A DNA stretch of 64,000 nt from Rhabditoides inermis (Eukaryota; Nematoda; Chromadorea; Rhabditida; Rhabditidae). The translations under genes and the position numbers were made by a program. Where the stretch lies: NCBI GenBank assembly GCA_963966185.1, contig CAWZYM010000020.1:947501-1011500 (forward strand), given 5' to 3'. Below the pieces are notes generated by a model that did no database searches, was not told the DNA's origin, and saw only the letters and a program-made list of their open reading frames with translations. Below, one piece after another: positions 12,794 through 24,724 of the stretch (position 1 is the first letter of the stretch; every line of letters begins with the position of its first letter).

Positions 12794-14007
12794 TTACTGT
12801 TCGGTGGCGAGCCTGCCTCCCATGAGTTGTGTGGTGTCATCGTCGAGGAGGACAGCAGTGCCGTTGCCTGCTGCCCCCACCCCACGCGCACTCACTTCCA
12901 GCGGAACCGGCAGGTACTCGCAACCCGACTGAAAAATGACAACATTGATAATCAAGATACCGTAACGCGTACCTGCTCGGTGCCCAACTGCCCGCAGTGA
13001 TTCCAGCCCCACACGTACGCGTCGTTGTCTTCTGATATAAAAGAGTTTTTACTATATAACAAAGAAACCTCACCGGTAATGGCTACTGAATGCCAGGCGC
13101 CGGTGGCGACTCGCCGCACTCGCACCCCCTCGAGAGCATCCACCGACAGCAGCTCGGCGGAACGAAGAGCGCTCCCACCACACCCCAGCTCGCCACGACT
13201 AGACATATATCAAGTATAAACATTATGTTTCAGGATACATATACGATATGTACCTTCCATGTCCGATGGCGAACACTGCGCCGTCGCCAGCGAGGAGAAG
13301 GAGGTGCGCGCGACCGGCGGAGATCTGAAGTAAGTACGTCGAATTTGAGTGATAGACAACTATCATATATGAATATTGAAGATATGGCAATACCTGTTTG
13401 ATGCGAGTGACGGTCTCCGGGAGTTGAATGAGAGAGGGCGAACACTCGGCGCGGCGATCGAAGAACGCGTTCTCGTCGAACAACCTGCAAGGGAACAAGG
13501 GAGTCAGTCAATAGAAGACGAGCCCACCTACAGAGACGCGGTCCGTCGGACGCATTGTGACCGAGGAACAGAGTGGACAACGTGGAGGCTATGAGGAACT
13601 CGCCCTCCTCGGTCTCCTCCTCTACTGCGCACTCCTCCATGGCCACAGCCTTCTTCTCCACCACCACATCCGATGAGGTGAACGCGCACGCCCCAAACTC
13701 GAACCGATCAGGCCCCAACAGAGGTGCACTGTGCATGTACTGAACAATAAAATGTTTAAAAAACATTAAAAACAAAACAACTCACATTGACGTCGTCGAT
13801 ACGGAGGCGGAGGATGCGTGTGGGGGTGAGGAGGAAGAGGAAGTTGTGTGTTGCGGAGACGGCGATCACATCGACGGGGATTGTGAAGGCGACGACGGAG
13901 GATGCGAGCGACAACTGCAGCTCCACCCTCGACGAACACTCGGGCCGTCGCTCCACGCGCACCTGCCCGAACCACGCAAACACACGCCGCGTTCCCATTT
14001 CTGACAT
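12794..14007 (-). CDS. RCC1-repeat protein, RCCD1-like
   Basis: Seven exons whose phases all agree: 14007-13786, 13739-13532, 13484-13394, 13324-13254, 13198-13074, 13031-12973 and 12928-12794, about 300 residues. The N-terminus has RVFAWFGQ, like the WFGFG opening of RCCD1. RCC1 propeller signatures follow: AGRAHLLLLAGDGAVFAIGH, then RGELGCGG across a splice junction, then GAWHSVAI and DAYVWGWNHCGQLGTEQ. Human RCCD1 partners the demethylase KDM8 and influences chromatin and spindle function. Only about three propeller blades are clear, as expected for RCCD1 and fewer than the seven of RCC1 itself. The gene ends 236 nt from the acid ceramidase stop, on the same strand. Confidence 0.8.
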
Positions 14008-14243
14008 CACTAGAATGTACAAACTTTACGATCGACATACATAACCGATGAACCAAGACAAAAACAGAAACGAGTCAAAAAAGAGAGAAAAACCGAAACG
14101 TTAAAAACACGAAATTTCAGCGCCAAAAACTGTTCACATACACTCTTCGCAACATCACACTATGCACAACATTTTTGATGTTTTCGGATAAATCAATATT
14201 TAAATGCAGTTCAATACGTGTATATAGTTTATGGTGTACATGT

Positions 14244-14520
14244 TTAGAAAGGCCAGCAGTAGCCGGGGCATCCTTGGGTGTGCGTCTCGAACTGTCCGGT
14301 CTTGACGTTCATGAGGACAGTGTACGTGGTGAGCTTGTTCAGGTTGGTCTTCGACGACAGCACGTTGTAGATGCTCTGAAAGACACTGAGTATTATAATC
14401 CAAGCTGCCAGTGAACATTCTATTCTCACCCTGAATCCGACGTTGTGCTGTCCCATCGTCTTCATGCACTTGTTACCGGGGGTGCGGCGGTCATCGAGGA
14501 AGAGAGGCTGAAAGAGAGTG

Positions 14521-14571
<51 letters not shown>

Positions 14572-15491
14572 AGAGGAAGGAGAGAAGAGAGAAGAGAGAT
14601 AGGGGGAGAGAGATTTGGCGCACCGCGACGTTGGGGTCGTAGTTGGTCTGGAGGAGGAACCACCCGTCGGGCTTCTCTGGTTCGAGCGAGTTGACGAGGT
14701 CGGTTCCGTTGAGGGCGCGCGAGAGAATGACTCCCTCTCCCGGCTGGGTGCCGGCCAGAATGTAGTAGACGGGCGACAGCATCGGAATGTTCATGAACAT
14801 GTCCTTCGCCTCCGCGTAGCCTGTACACACACTTATCGGTTCACTTTACACATGACAATCACACAAAATGTCTCTCTCACTCTCACTTAGATGTACTAAG
14901 TTTGTCCATTCACTCAGCGTGAAGAGTAGCAACAATGACAATCCAGCCACGTCACTGCTATTCAATACTCACTGTTGGCGGTCTCGAGGGTCTCCCTGGT
15001 GAGCCACGTCATCCACTTGCCGTTCGGCTCCATGCCGAGCAGCCAGCGAAGAATGCCGACGTAACCTGAGAGAGTGGGTTTCTCTCTCCTTCTCCCCTCC
15101 CCCTCTTCTCTATCCCTCTCACCTCCATCCAGCATGAACCTCTCGTTGGCCGTCACGGTGAACTTGTTCTGCTTCAGACCGTTGTAGATACCGACGAATC
15201 CGGCAAAGTTGTTCGACTTGTAGAGGATCTTTCCTGAAACAGCGTGCCTCCATAGCCCAACTCTTATCCGACTTTCACTGACCGTCATTTTATCCTCCTC
15301 ACACTTTGACTTCCCTCGCTCTATCCCTCCCTCTCCACCCACCGTCCTTGATCCAGTTGACGTTGATGATCATGGTGCGCAGGGCCTCGGAGATGCTCCA
15401 GTTGTGAGTGGTGGCATTCCATCCAAGGAACAGACCAAAGTCCAGGTTGCGCGCGTGGATCAGCTCGCCGTTCTGGTCTGCAAGGGAGGGG

Positions 15492-15558
<67 letters not shown>

Positions 15559-15708
15559 AAGATTCCTACCCTGTGCAATCACGGAGGTGCACACGGTGAA
15601 GATCTCGTAGAAGATGTTGTATACGACGATGCGACCGAGGGCCACTCCCGACGACTCCGAGATGGACTGAACGGATACCTTGTTCCATCCCCTTCTTCTC
15701 CTCTCTCT

Positions 15709-15749
<41 letters not shown>

Positions 15750-16482
15750 CCTCTCTCTCTAACTATCTCCCTCTCTCTGTCTCTCTGTCTCTCTCTCACT
15801 CTCTCTCCCCCCTCTCTCTCCCTCTCTCTCCCTCTCTCTCTCCCTCTCTCCCACTCTCCCCCCCTCTCTCTCCCTCTCTCTCCCTCTCTCTCCCTTCCTC
15901 CCTCTCACCCTCAGCTCATCCTGGTACGGCTGGGGGATCTTGTCGGCCATGTCTCCGAACACATCGTCGATCACCTCGAACGCATCCGGAAAGATCGGCA
16001 GGACCAGTTGCTGCAAACGTATCCTCTAATTCTGTTCTTATTCACAGTTATCAATGATCTATCATTTTAAACCACATATATAACGCTTATCATGTGGAAT
16101 TGACTCACCGCGAGCACATTGATGAGTCTGTCGATGTTCTGGCCGTAGATGCTGGCCACCTGAGTCCAGCGCTCCCGCGGCGGCTTGTCCAGATCGATGT
16201 TGAACCACGGGATATCGAACTAAAGCTGGTGAAATTGTTCTCCTGTCGTAATCCTAAGGGAGTATCGCAGGACAAAGGTAGTGAAGATGGTCAATTCAAT
16301 CTCCCACGGTCATCATAAATGAGCGCAGGTGTGTCTACCTGATGAGCAGGATCGTATAGGTCTGTTCCGTCGTCGAGAATGCAGTGATCGGAGTAGGGCG
16401 CGGGCAGAGGAACATACACCGACAGAGCAGCTGCCGTCACAGCGGACAGCAACAGCAGGTGGCGCATACCCAAACGCATCAC
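14244..16482 (-). CDS. asah-1: Acid ceramidase (N-acylsphingosine amidohydrolase)
   Basis: Ten exons: 16482-16339, 16219-16109, 16010-15909, 15666-15570, 15477-15343, 15233-15123, 15065-14973, 14820-14624, 14507-14430 and 14375-14244. All joins keep phase. The first exon encodes a signal peptide ([20 protein letters not shown]). The rest follows acid ceramidase end to end: [29 protein letters not shown] with the cysteine that becomes the N-terminal nucleophile after self-cleavage, [48 protein letters not shown], and a final [15 protein letters not shown]. The enzyme hydrolyses ceramide to sphingosine and fatty acid in the lysosome. It shares a strand and a neighbourhood with a sphingomyelinase at 19144-22459. 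Several introns carry long AG/CT tracts, the largest near 15695-15905. Confidence 0.93.
15695..15905 (+). repeat. Long CT-rich intronic tract
   Basis: About 200 nt of CTCTCC/CTCTCT units in an acid ceramidase intron; on the gene's own strand it is GA-rich and starts right at the GTGAGAGG donor. Confidence 0.9.
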
Positions 16483-17068
16483 ATCATAGCATCACTATGC
16501 GAACCTTTCAGTTATCAAGAGTACCAAAACAAACAAATAGAATGCAGGGGTGAAATAGTGGAATGCTTGGTTTCAGTCTATGCCGGCGGTGTGTAGAGAT
16601 GGATTAACCGTGTCTGTTATCACTCTATCTGCAAATCGCCACAGGTGCCGCGATTCCCACGAACACACGTGCTGGTGCATCAAAATAGGCGACACTACGC
16701 CTTTCCAACGATCATTTCAAGTAGTACAAACCTAAATTGTTATCTAGTATCATCGAGTTCGTTATCCAACATCAGGTAGGGCCTTTGCGATGCAATCTAT
16801 ATTGAAATACATTTATCAGTGAATATTTTTCAAGCTCGATAGTGTGTGTGTAAAATATAAAGTATACAATGTACAAAAAACGTGGTTACAATCCTACAAT
16901 AAATATACAAACGTATACAAGTACCGCTTGGTGTAAATAGTTGCACTTGGCCAGATCACGAAAAAAAGAGTTGCGCTCGTATGTTTTGATTATGCTGCAT
17001 GCGAAGATCGGGCAAGGGCTATGGGGACTGTACAGACTGGTGCGATGACTTCTCTCCCTCTCCTCGTC

Positions 17069-17434
17069 TCACTGCTTCTTGGCGGGCGACGGGGCGAGAG
17101 CGGAATCCTCCATCGTCACTCGGCCAGACGCCACGGCAGAGTCGTACGGAGGCGGAGCGTCCATCTCAACAATATTCCCATCACATACCTCACATCTACT
17201 TCAGTACTGTGAGTGATACTTCGTAAGGGAAAAAAGCACACATTACCCCAAGTACAGTACTCTCTGTCCACCCACCCTCGGACTCTCGTCGGCTCCACTG
17301 GGCGGGGTGGGGGTCTGTGTGAAGGGACGGTTCGCATCGCTCGAGCCAGCCTCGTCTCCGCCTCGACCGAACACGATGCGCAGACCGGGGTACTTGATGC
17401 GCTGCAACAAGAGGATTGGAGAGAGAAAGAGAGG

Positions 17435-17490
<56 letters not shown>

Positions 17491-17962
17491 GGAGAGATAG
17501 ACTACTCACGCACTGCTCGGCCACCCTCATCTCCTGCATGTGGATGTTCTTCTTGGAGAGAAAGTTGCGCACTCTGAAACCATTTCCCTCCTACATAAGT
17601 AAAAAATAAACAAATGGTAAACAAATAGGTAAACAAGAAATCACCTGACAACGATGGTGAGCATGCAGCTCTGAACTGCGACCACGACGGCCACAAATAT
17701 CATGGTGGCTGCGAAGGCACGGGTGTTGCGATTCTCCAGGTACTGGATGGCCACCCAGTGGTTCCTGCAAGGGGAGGAGAGGGGATGAGAGAGAGAGAGA
17801 GAGAGAGAGAGACTCACATGGAGAGCAGCATGAAGAGCACTTCGCTGCCGATGATGACCGAGTAGATGATGATGAAGGGAAGGAGATAGAGGGGCTTCGA
17901 GTCACGCATGGACATGATGATCTGGAACAGAGTACGGTAGAGATGGAAGGGCGGAGGAGAGA

Positions 17963-18014
<52 letters not shown>

Positions 18015-18667
18015 TCACTACTCACCAGCCAGTGGCACGTCACTCCGCACACCAGAAATGCGATGAGACCGACTGAAGCGAGGATAATCAACATAAAAGT
18101 GAGCGGTCACTCACAGAAGGCGGCGAAGTCGACGCCTTTGCGGTGGTCGACCCAGTCGAATTCGAAGAACACCGAGATGAACATGAAGATGCACACTGAC
18201 ATACCCAGACCGCACACAAACTGAAACAAGCCTTTCTATCTCTACTTCTCCCTTCTCCTCCTTCTCAACACAAACTGAAGTTGGCTCGCTCCTCCCTGTC
18301 CTGCTATCACTGTCTCTTCTGCTACCTTTCCACCCACCAAGAATACAAAAAGTCTTTCTTTCTTTACCAACTATTTCTCCACTTCCCCTTCTCCTCCTCC
18401 TCCTCCTCCCCCTACCCACCACAGCCGCCCGCGTCGAGTGGGCTCCGCCGAATCGGAACTCGCTCGCGTTCTCGTGGAAGGCTGCCACGTGCACCTGCTG
18501 CGGAGGGGGCTTGTCGTCCGTCTCGTCACCTGCAATCTCTCTCTCTCCTCTCTCTCTCCCTTTTCTCTCTCTCTCTCCTCCCTCTCTCTACCTGGCAGTC
18601 CGAATCTCGAGTAAGACACCTCTCCAATGTCCGTGTGACTGCGCACCCATCGCATGACAGAACCCAT
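17069..18667 (-). CDS. Four-pass membrane protein with C-terminal PPxY (LAPTM-like architecture)
   Basis: Start MGSVMRWVRSHTDIGEVSYS at 18667. Exons follow near 18530-18425, 18222-18118, 18072-18028, 17923-17820, 17766-17645, 17573-17512, 17402-17271 and a last exon ending at 17069. Four hydrophobic helices are seen: VCGLGMSVCIFMFISVFF, VGLIAFLVCGVTCHWL, YLLPFIIIYSVIIGSEVLFM and ATMIFVAVVVAVQSCMLTIV. Both ends are predicted cytosolic. The tail ends with DAPPPYDSAVASGR and AKKQ stop; PPPY is a Nedd4-family WW ligand as in lysosomal LAPTM4 proteins. I do not recognise the sequence as a named gene, and LAPTM-like is a comparison of layout. The join into the last exon (about 17210) is unresolved. 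The spacing to sphingomyelinase (477 nt) and acid ceramidase (587 nt) on the same strand is compact. Confidence 0.65.
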
Positions 18668-19143
18668 CCTAAAAAACTACAATCATGAAAATACACACAA
18701 CACTTTATCAGATATTCAACGGGCTCACGCAACCGCTTATGGCGATCATATACAACATCAATCATATACAACATCTCATAAAACGTCTTTATCAATATTA
18801 CATTGGGATATAAAATGTTTATAAAATCGATATAAAATCACATGGGTGAGCCGCGTATATCTAGGGTACATAAACACTCTTCGCCCGCGCGTGTTCAATA
18901 AAAGTAAAGCGGATTACGACACAAATACACCTAGAAACCACAATCGATGAGCTGCTACAAAACATCCGGATATCTACAGTCCAAGTGGACAATCACAATG
19001 TAACACACAACCATAATAGAGAGTGAGAGACGCACTTGCATACGAGGGTCATCACAACAGACTCGCCAAAAAGAGATGATTCACGAATGGCACACCTCTG
19101 TCGTGACTGACATGACTAATACCTACCATCACAGCACGTCCAC

Positions 19144-20014
19144 TCAGTCGTTGAGCAGTTTCTGCATGCTTTGCTTGGCCGCCTTGAGCGATTTGAGTTC
19201 GAGGGTGAGGCCGATGAAGCCATACCACAGGCAGAACGCCACGACCAGAGTGAGCACGAATCTGGAGAGGGAGACATGAGAGAGGGAGAAAGGGGAGGAG
19301 AAGGAGAAGCAGGAGCAGGAGGGGGAGAAGGGGGCGGAGAAAGAGGAGGAGACGGAGCAGAAGGAGCAGGAGCAGGAGCAGGAGCAGAAGCAGAAGCAGG
19401 AGCAGGAGGAGCAAGAACCACACTCACCTGAATACCATGAGGACAGTGGAGACGAAGGGGAACTGGTCTTCGATAAACAGAGTCGCCACCATCACACACA
19501 GCAGCAACGCCACGCAGAAGTAGTACAGCGTCCTGCAAGAGCTCTCTCTCTCCCTCCCTCTCTCCCCCTCTCTCCCACCTGTCCCTGTGAGCCCTCTTCC
19601 TTCCCTCCTGCACAATCTCGATCGCCTGGTTGAGCAGACGATGGTTCGGCTCGAACACTGTCGACATCTGCAAACAATCTATTCACTTATTCCTTAAACT
19701 AACTTCAGTTATTGTCATCGACTGCAACATTGAACACAAACAAACAAAACCGGCGTTATTTGGTTATAAATTATTTCAACTCAACAGCACATCATGTTAG
19801 TTTTTGAACTTTTAAAAAATTGTCTCTGGCGTACCGTTGGTGAATAATCCTAGAAATGAACTTCAGTTTCAAAAAAAAATCGAAAAATACCTGGCGTCCG
19901 ATGGTCTCGACAGAGAAAGTGGCACAGACGCCGGTGTGGTCAGAGTAGTTGAACGCCTCTCCGGGGACCCTGCGAGAACAGATTAGAGAGGAGAGAGAGA
20001 GGGGGAGAGAGGTA

Positions 20015-20055
<41 letters not shown>

Positions 20056-22037
20056 GGGGGGCTGACTGGTGGAGGGTGAGCTGGCAGTCGAGCAGGTCCA
20101 GGTGGTGGGTGCCGCTCTTGAACAGAATGTAGTCGAGACGCTTGCCCTCTGGACACTGAAATGAGGAACATCATTTGAAAAACAGACGACGAAAAAAGTT
20201 TAAACAGAGATAAAGTTGTCGATAGCTATAGAACAAATAAGAATCCTTGTAAGGGGCACAAACAGACAACGCACCTTCTTGAGTGCAGTCTTTGGCGTGT
20301 AGCAGTTATCGGGACGGTCGCACGTCATTCCAGAGTCGCGCTGAGAATCACTCACCTGGAGATGAACGATTTCTCTCTCTTCTCTCTCTCCTCTCACGGA
20401 CCTCCCCAGCCTGCACCCACGAGTCGTGAAGACGTCCGTTCGCCAGGATGATCCTGAAACACATTCTTCACTTCCTACCGTTCCACTTACCTTTTCTCAC
20501 TCCCCCCCCCCCTCTCACCTGTATCCGAGATCGTCCGGCTCCAGGTTGAGGTCTCCAGTGAGGATGGAGAAGCTCGCCCCCTTGGAAGTGTGTCGAATGA
20601 ACTGCGCCAGCTCAAACGACTGCGCCACCCTGAACACATGAATACGTGTATTCATTAACAATTTTAAACACTCTTTTTATTCATCGATGATCGCTGGCTG
20701 CTGTTTGCGCGAAACAAAACAATGTCGCGCGGCTTACACGCACAAACACGAGCACGAGAGAAACAATGGGCGCGCGCCCTTCGCACTTCCTTCCCCCCTC
20801 TCTCGTACCCATCTTCGTCACTCTACTGCTGCGACAACAATGTACACACTCACGTTTCTCGCAGCTATAATACATGTATCTAGCGCACAGGAAGAATCGG
20901 TGGATGTGCAGGGTGAGTGAGTGAGTGAGTGAGTGAGTGAGTGAGTGAGTGAGTGAGTGAGTGAGTGAGTGAGTGAGTGAGTGAGTGAGTGAGTAAGTGA
21001 GTGAGTGAGAGTGGATAACTTCAGCATCGCCGATTGCCGAGTGTGGAACAACCTGCGCGGCGTATGCTTGCTTCGAACAGCTAGCAGACTGTGACGTGCC
21101 GGGCTACCTCGATCCAGTACAGGAGGAGTGTCAACTCTACTCCGATCCAGGTACGATCCAGGTACAGTGTCTATACCAGTAACACACGCTGTGTAGACAC
21201 GTTGCGCGCCTTCTCTCCGAACGCGCAGGACTGGCTGCGCTGCTACAACCACTGCGTGCTGCGGTTCACCAGGAGGTACTTCCAGGTAACTCCTATACCG
21301 CCAATGAACATGAGAACATCTTGCAGCGCCACACCATCATCTCGTCATGTTCGCAACTCGTGTCTTCTCTCAACGAGGCGTCTCCTTCGTGTCATCGCGA
21401 GTGCGCGCTCTGCCATGTGTGCAGAGACAGCAGACTCGCATGGATGAAGGTGCGTACTCCTTCAGTATCCTCTATCGTTGACATGGCAGATGCACGGTGC
21501 CAAGTCGCTCACGCTACTCGCCGCCAATCCACTCGTCGCCGCCGCTGTCCAGGTACTCCCTTTCTTCCTTCATTCACTTGTTCATCGAGTGAGGAGACAC
21601 GCATTTCAGGTGTGCGGCAACTCGACCCACTCTGGCGCGGCGGCGTGCGGTCTGCCCCAGCCGCCCCCGCAACTGCTCGCCAGAATGGCGCGGCGACGCA
21701 AGCCAGTCAACAAGACTACACAGTGAATACCTCCCATATGAAAATAAACCACAGTGTGACCCACCTGTGCGGGAGGTAGAGGTCGTTCTCGCGGTCGTAC
21801 TCGGCGTGCAGGTGTGTCACGTAGAAGTTGACGCGCAGCTCCCCGATCTCCAACTCGGCCATGCCCACAATCTGGAAGAGGAGAGGAATGGAAGAGACGA
21901 CAGAGAAAGAAAGAGAGAGAGAGAGAGAGAGAGACTCACCTTGCCGCCGAACCAGTCGCCGCGGTGCACGTGGTGCACGAATCCGTTGAGCGAGTACCTG
22001 AACACCATCCAACATAATCTCTCCACCCTCTCCCTCT

Positions 22038-22072
<35 letters not shown>

Positions 22073-22459
22073 CACCTATTCGCCAGTGTGGACACGATGG
22101 GATGTCTGGACAGGACACACACCCCGCTGCCCGTCCATCCCGAGTGGAAGTAGTGGCTGTATGGATATGCTTCGTTGACTCGATCGGCGAGTTCGTGGAA
22201 GTCTCGCTCCGACCACAGCTCCTCCAGGCCCACCACGTCCCACTGCTCCTTGACCAGCGCCTCCGCCAGACACTCCAGACGACGCAGCCGGTCCTGAAGG
22301 CGGATAGATAGAGAAAGGGGCACATCACGTGAGCATACACTCTCCAGGGACCGAGAGGGAGATATGACTGATGCGCACCTTGCTTCCGATAGGCCAGGGC
22401 TGGGGCAGCGCCCAGCAGTTGAGTGTGCACACCCGTAGCTGCACTCGTTCCTTGCTCAT
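19144..22459 (-). CDS. Neutral sphingomyelinase (SMPD2-type), membrane-anchored
   Basis: Start MSKERVQLRVCTLNCWALPQ (22459-22379), then an exon from 22293 containing VVGLEELWSERDF with the metal-binding Glu and GSGVCVLSRHPI. Further exons carry NGFVHHVHRGDWFGGK, NFYVTHLHAEY, SFELAQFIRHTSKGASF, LTGDLNLEPDDLGYR, LDYILFKSG and YSDHTGVCATF with the catalytic Asp-His pair. The C-terminal part has two hydrophobic hairpin helices (LYYFCVALLLCVMVATLFI and VLTLVVAFCLWYGFIGLTL), as in SMPD2. It hydrolyses sphingomyelin to ceramide and phosphocholine. The start codon is 3 nt after a ttgcag acceptor and 182 nt behind the prolyl-tRNA synthetase stop, which suggests an operon. The intron between the AEY...LPHR and FELAQF exons is about 1.1 kb because it holds an opposite-strand gene (20840-21726). 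Confidence 0.92.
19285..19410 (+). repeat. Imperfect GGAGAA/GAGCAG purine repeat
   Basis: An irregular purine repeat of 6-nt-like units (GGAGAAG, GAGCAG) fills the intron of the sphingomyelinase gene between its two C-terminal membrane-helix exons. On the coding strand it is pyrimidine-rich. Confidence 0.7.
20840..21726 (+). CDS. Secreted cysteine-rich protein nested antisense in the sphingomyelinase intron
   Basis: Six exons, every phase consistent: 20840-20912, 21025-21161, 21229-21285, 21327-21449, 21490-21552 and 21610-21726, giving 189 residues. It opens with a signal peptide (MYTLTFLAAIIHVSSA) and the mature part has 14 cysteines: AECGTTCAAYACFEQLADC, EECQ, LRCYNHC, SSCSQ, PSCHRECALCHVC, VCGNS and AACG. 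An even number suggests disulphides. The tail (residues about 165-189) is Pro- then Arg/Lys-rich (QPPPQLLARMARRRKPVNKT), so the C-terminus is basic. I do not recognise the family. The first donor is the first unit of a (GTGA)n array. Spliced exons, signal peptide and Cys spacing all argue for a real gene rather than a shadow frame. Confidence 0.75.
20913..21008 (+). repeat. (GTGA)n microsatellite starting at a splice donor
   Basis: About 24 tandem GTGA units with one GTAA variant near the end, starting exactly at the exon 1 / intron 1 boundary of the nested secreted-protein gene. Each unit pair reads GTGAGT, the consensus 5' splice site. Confidence 0.95.
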
Positions 22460-22640
22460 ACCTGCAATGTAATCAACATGCGCGTATTCACTGCACACGA
22501 GATAGCGATGCAGTACATCGACTGGCGAAACGACCAGGTGGATAAACGACAGATGAAACACCCACATGAAACAACATTTTATACTCCTATAACAATGTAC
22601 AAACAAATAACAAGAAACAATACCTATAGTCTACTGTTGC

Positions 22641-22745
22641 TTACGCGAGGGCCTCGATGAGAGCTGCCTCCTCCAGCTCACCCCTCTTCTCGAACACACC
22701 ACACACACTGCGGTGCACTTCCATGCGAGGGATCTAGAGAGAGAA

Positions 22746-22790
<45 letters not shown>

Positions 22791-24465
22791 GAGAGAGAGA
22801 GAAGAGAGAGAGATATCCTACCTGTTCCTCCGCGGCCCTCCCCAGCACGACGACCCTGGGAATGCCGATCCTCTGCATGTCTCCGATCCGCCTGCCCACA
22901 CTCTCGCCCACTCGATCATCTACCAACACGTGCTCCCACTGCGAAGAGAGACGAGACAGAAGAGAGGGCAGGACGGGAGACGACAACAGCTTCTGAATCA
23001 CACGTACTACTCTCTTCTAAACTAGTGTGTAACGAACCTTGCTGACTACGACGGCGCAGTCGAAGGGCGCGATCTGTTCGGGGAGGCGTATCTCGGTCTC
23101 GGTCGAGAGTGCCTCCACCGCCGCCGCCACCACGCGAGACACACCGATGCCGAAGCAGCACATCTCCAGGGGGTTCTTGCCCTGTGAGCAATCGAATAAT
23201 CATATGAATGATAACGGTGATCTCACCTGGTAGTTGGCCTTCAAAGCGTGGGCGTACTTGGTGCCGAGTTGGAAAGTGTGGGCGACTTCGACGGTGGACA
23301 TGGAAGGAGGGTCGGGGTGGGAGCAGGAGGAGGGACGCGGCTCGTCCGCCTTCCAACCAGTGGAACAGCTAGGAGAGCGTCATATATCCAAGAAAGAGAC
23401 ACACTCACTCGCTGCAGTAGAGGATCCCGTCCTCCTCCAGCGGGTTGGCGAGGTGGTACTCGTGCGAGAGCTTGCCGCCGTGCACCCCCGAATCTGCGCG
23501 AACCTACAATCAGTCGATAGATCGATCAACAATCAATCACCACCTTGTAGTAGTTGAGTGCGAGGCGGTGTCCGAATATGTTATCGTAGGCGTGGCTGAC
23601 GGCGGCGTATGTCTCGCGCGCCTTCTCCTCGCTCATATCGAACGAGTACAGGTCGTTCATCAGAAACTGACGCGCACGAAGGAGACCGAACCTGCAGGAA
23701 AAAGGAGCTCGATGATTGACGCGCGACAACACACTGTGAGCAGGGCAAGGAATCTAGTATCTCAAACGCCCGAACACTTGCGCTAATTGAGGATAATTAA
23801 GCGAGTGCGAGTGTTCAGGCTTGTGCGAATACTCACTGTTATGAAAGCCATTGCGAAACACGAATCAATAGCACGGCATGTGCTTGTACCTGGGATTCAT
23901 CTCGTCGCGGAACTTGTCGGTGGTCTGGTAGATCATCAGAGGGAACGCGGCGTTCTTGAGCTGCGGCAGCTGCGCCACCATCTGAGTGCACATCTCCTCC
24001 GCCGTCGGCTGCAAAGACATGCATGGTCATCCCTCTCCCGCCTCGCCTCACCTGCAGACAGAGCTTGTTGCCGAGTCGGTCTTCGACGTGCATCATCTCC
24101 AGCCCCATCGACTCCCACCGCCCCGTCCGATCCCATAGCTCCTTCGCACCCAGCGACGGAAACGACACCTACAGAGAGGACTAGGTGAATGAAAAGGAGA
24201 GAGAGCGCGGTGCGAACCTTTTGTGCGCCGATCGCGTCGAGCTCCTGTTCTATGATGCGGACGAGTCGGTCAACGACGCGCTGTCCAAGCGGTAGCAAAC
24301 TGGGCAATCATCAGATATGAATCGAATGCGCGTATACCTGTAGAGTCCGCGGCCGACGGGGTGGATGTAGGCGTGAGTCAGCAGGAGTTGCAGCGCGCGG
24401 CTCTTCGACTGACCAGCCGGCGTCGCCGCGGACAGCACGAACCGCGACGCGTACGAAACTACCAT
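22641..24465 (-). CDS. pars-2: Prolyl-tRNA synthetase, mitochondrial (PARS2 type)
   Basis: Start MVVSYASRFVLSAATPAGQS at 24465, a short mitochondrial-style leader. Exons then encode THAYIHPVGRGLYRLPLGQR, an ELWDRTGRWESMG block, the class II aminoacyl-tRNA synthetase motif 2 region DEMNPRFGLLRARQFLMNDL, YSFDMSEEKARETY, EEDGILYCSEC, VAHTFQLGTKYA and the motif 3 region CCFGIGVSRVVAAAVE. The anticodon-binding domain follows (IGDMQRIGIPRVVVLGR), ending EEAALIEALA stop. The protein charges mitochondrial tRNA-Pro. Its size and lack of an editing domain fit the bacterial-like mitochondrial form. It is divergent from the coiled-coil gene at 24725 (259 nt apart), and the sphingomyelinase start lies only 182 nt downstream. 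Confidence 0.92.
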
Positions 24466-24712
24466 CTACGAGGACGCCCTGAACATGAAAACTGAGTGAG
24501 AAAAGTCGCAAACGAAGAGAAAAACATAACAAAAAATCGCACGAAAAATGGGCGAACAGCTGGCACTTCGAGCGTAGTGAGATTTTATTCATTGGTGATT
24601 ATGTTTGTGTAGCACGAGAATGCACTTATCCAGTTTGAATCGGATTCGCTTCGTTTCGTCGATGACGGCAATTTTCTTTGTTGTTGTTTACAGATTTGTA
24701 CTGGTATAATTG

Positions 24713-24724
24713 TTTTTTTATCAG
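24713..24724 (+). promoter_or_regulatory. Likely trans-splice acceptor at the ATG
   Basis: A T-run ending in TTTTATCAG abuts the ATG at 24725 with no spacer. This matches the nematode 3' splice consensus TTTTCAG, and no upstream coding exon is visible. It best fits addition of a spliced leader at this point. Confidence 0.55.
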
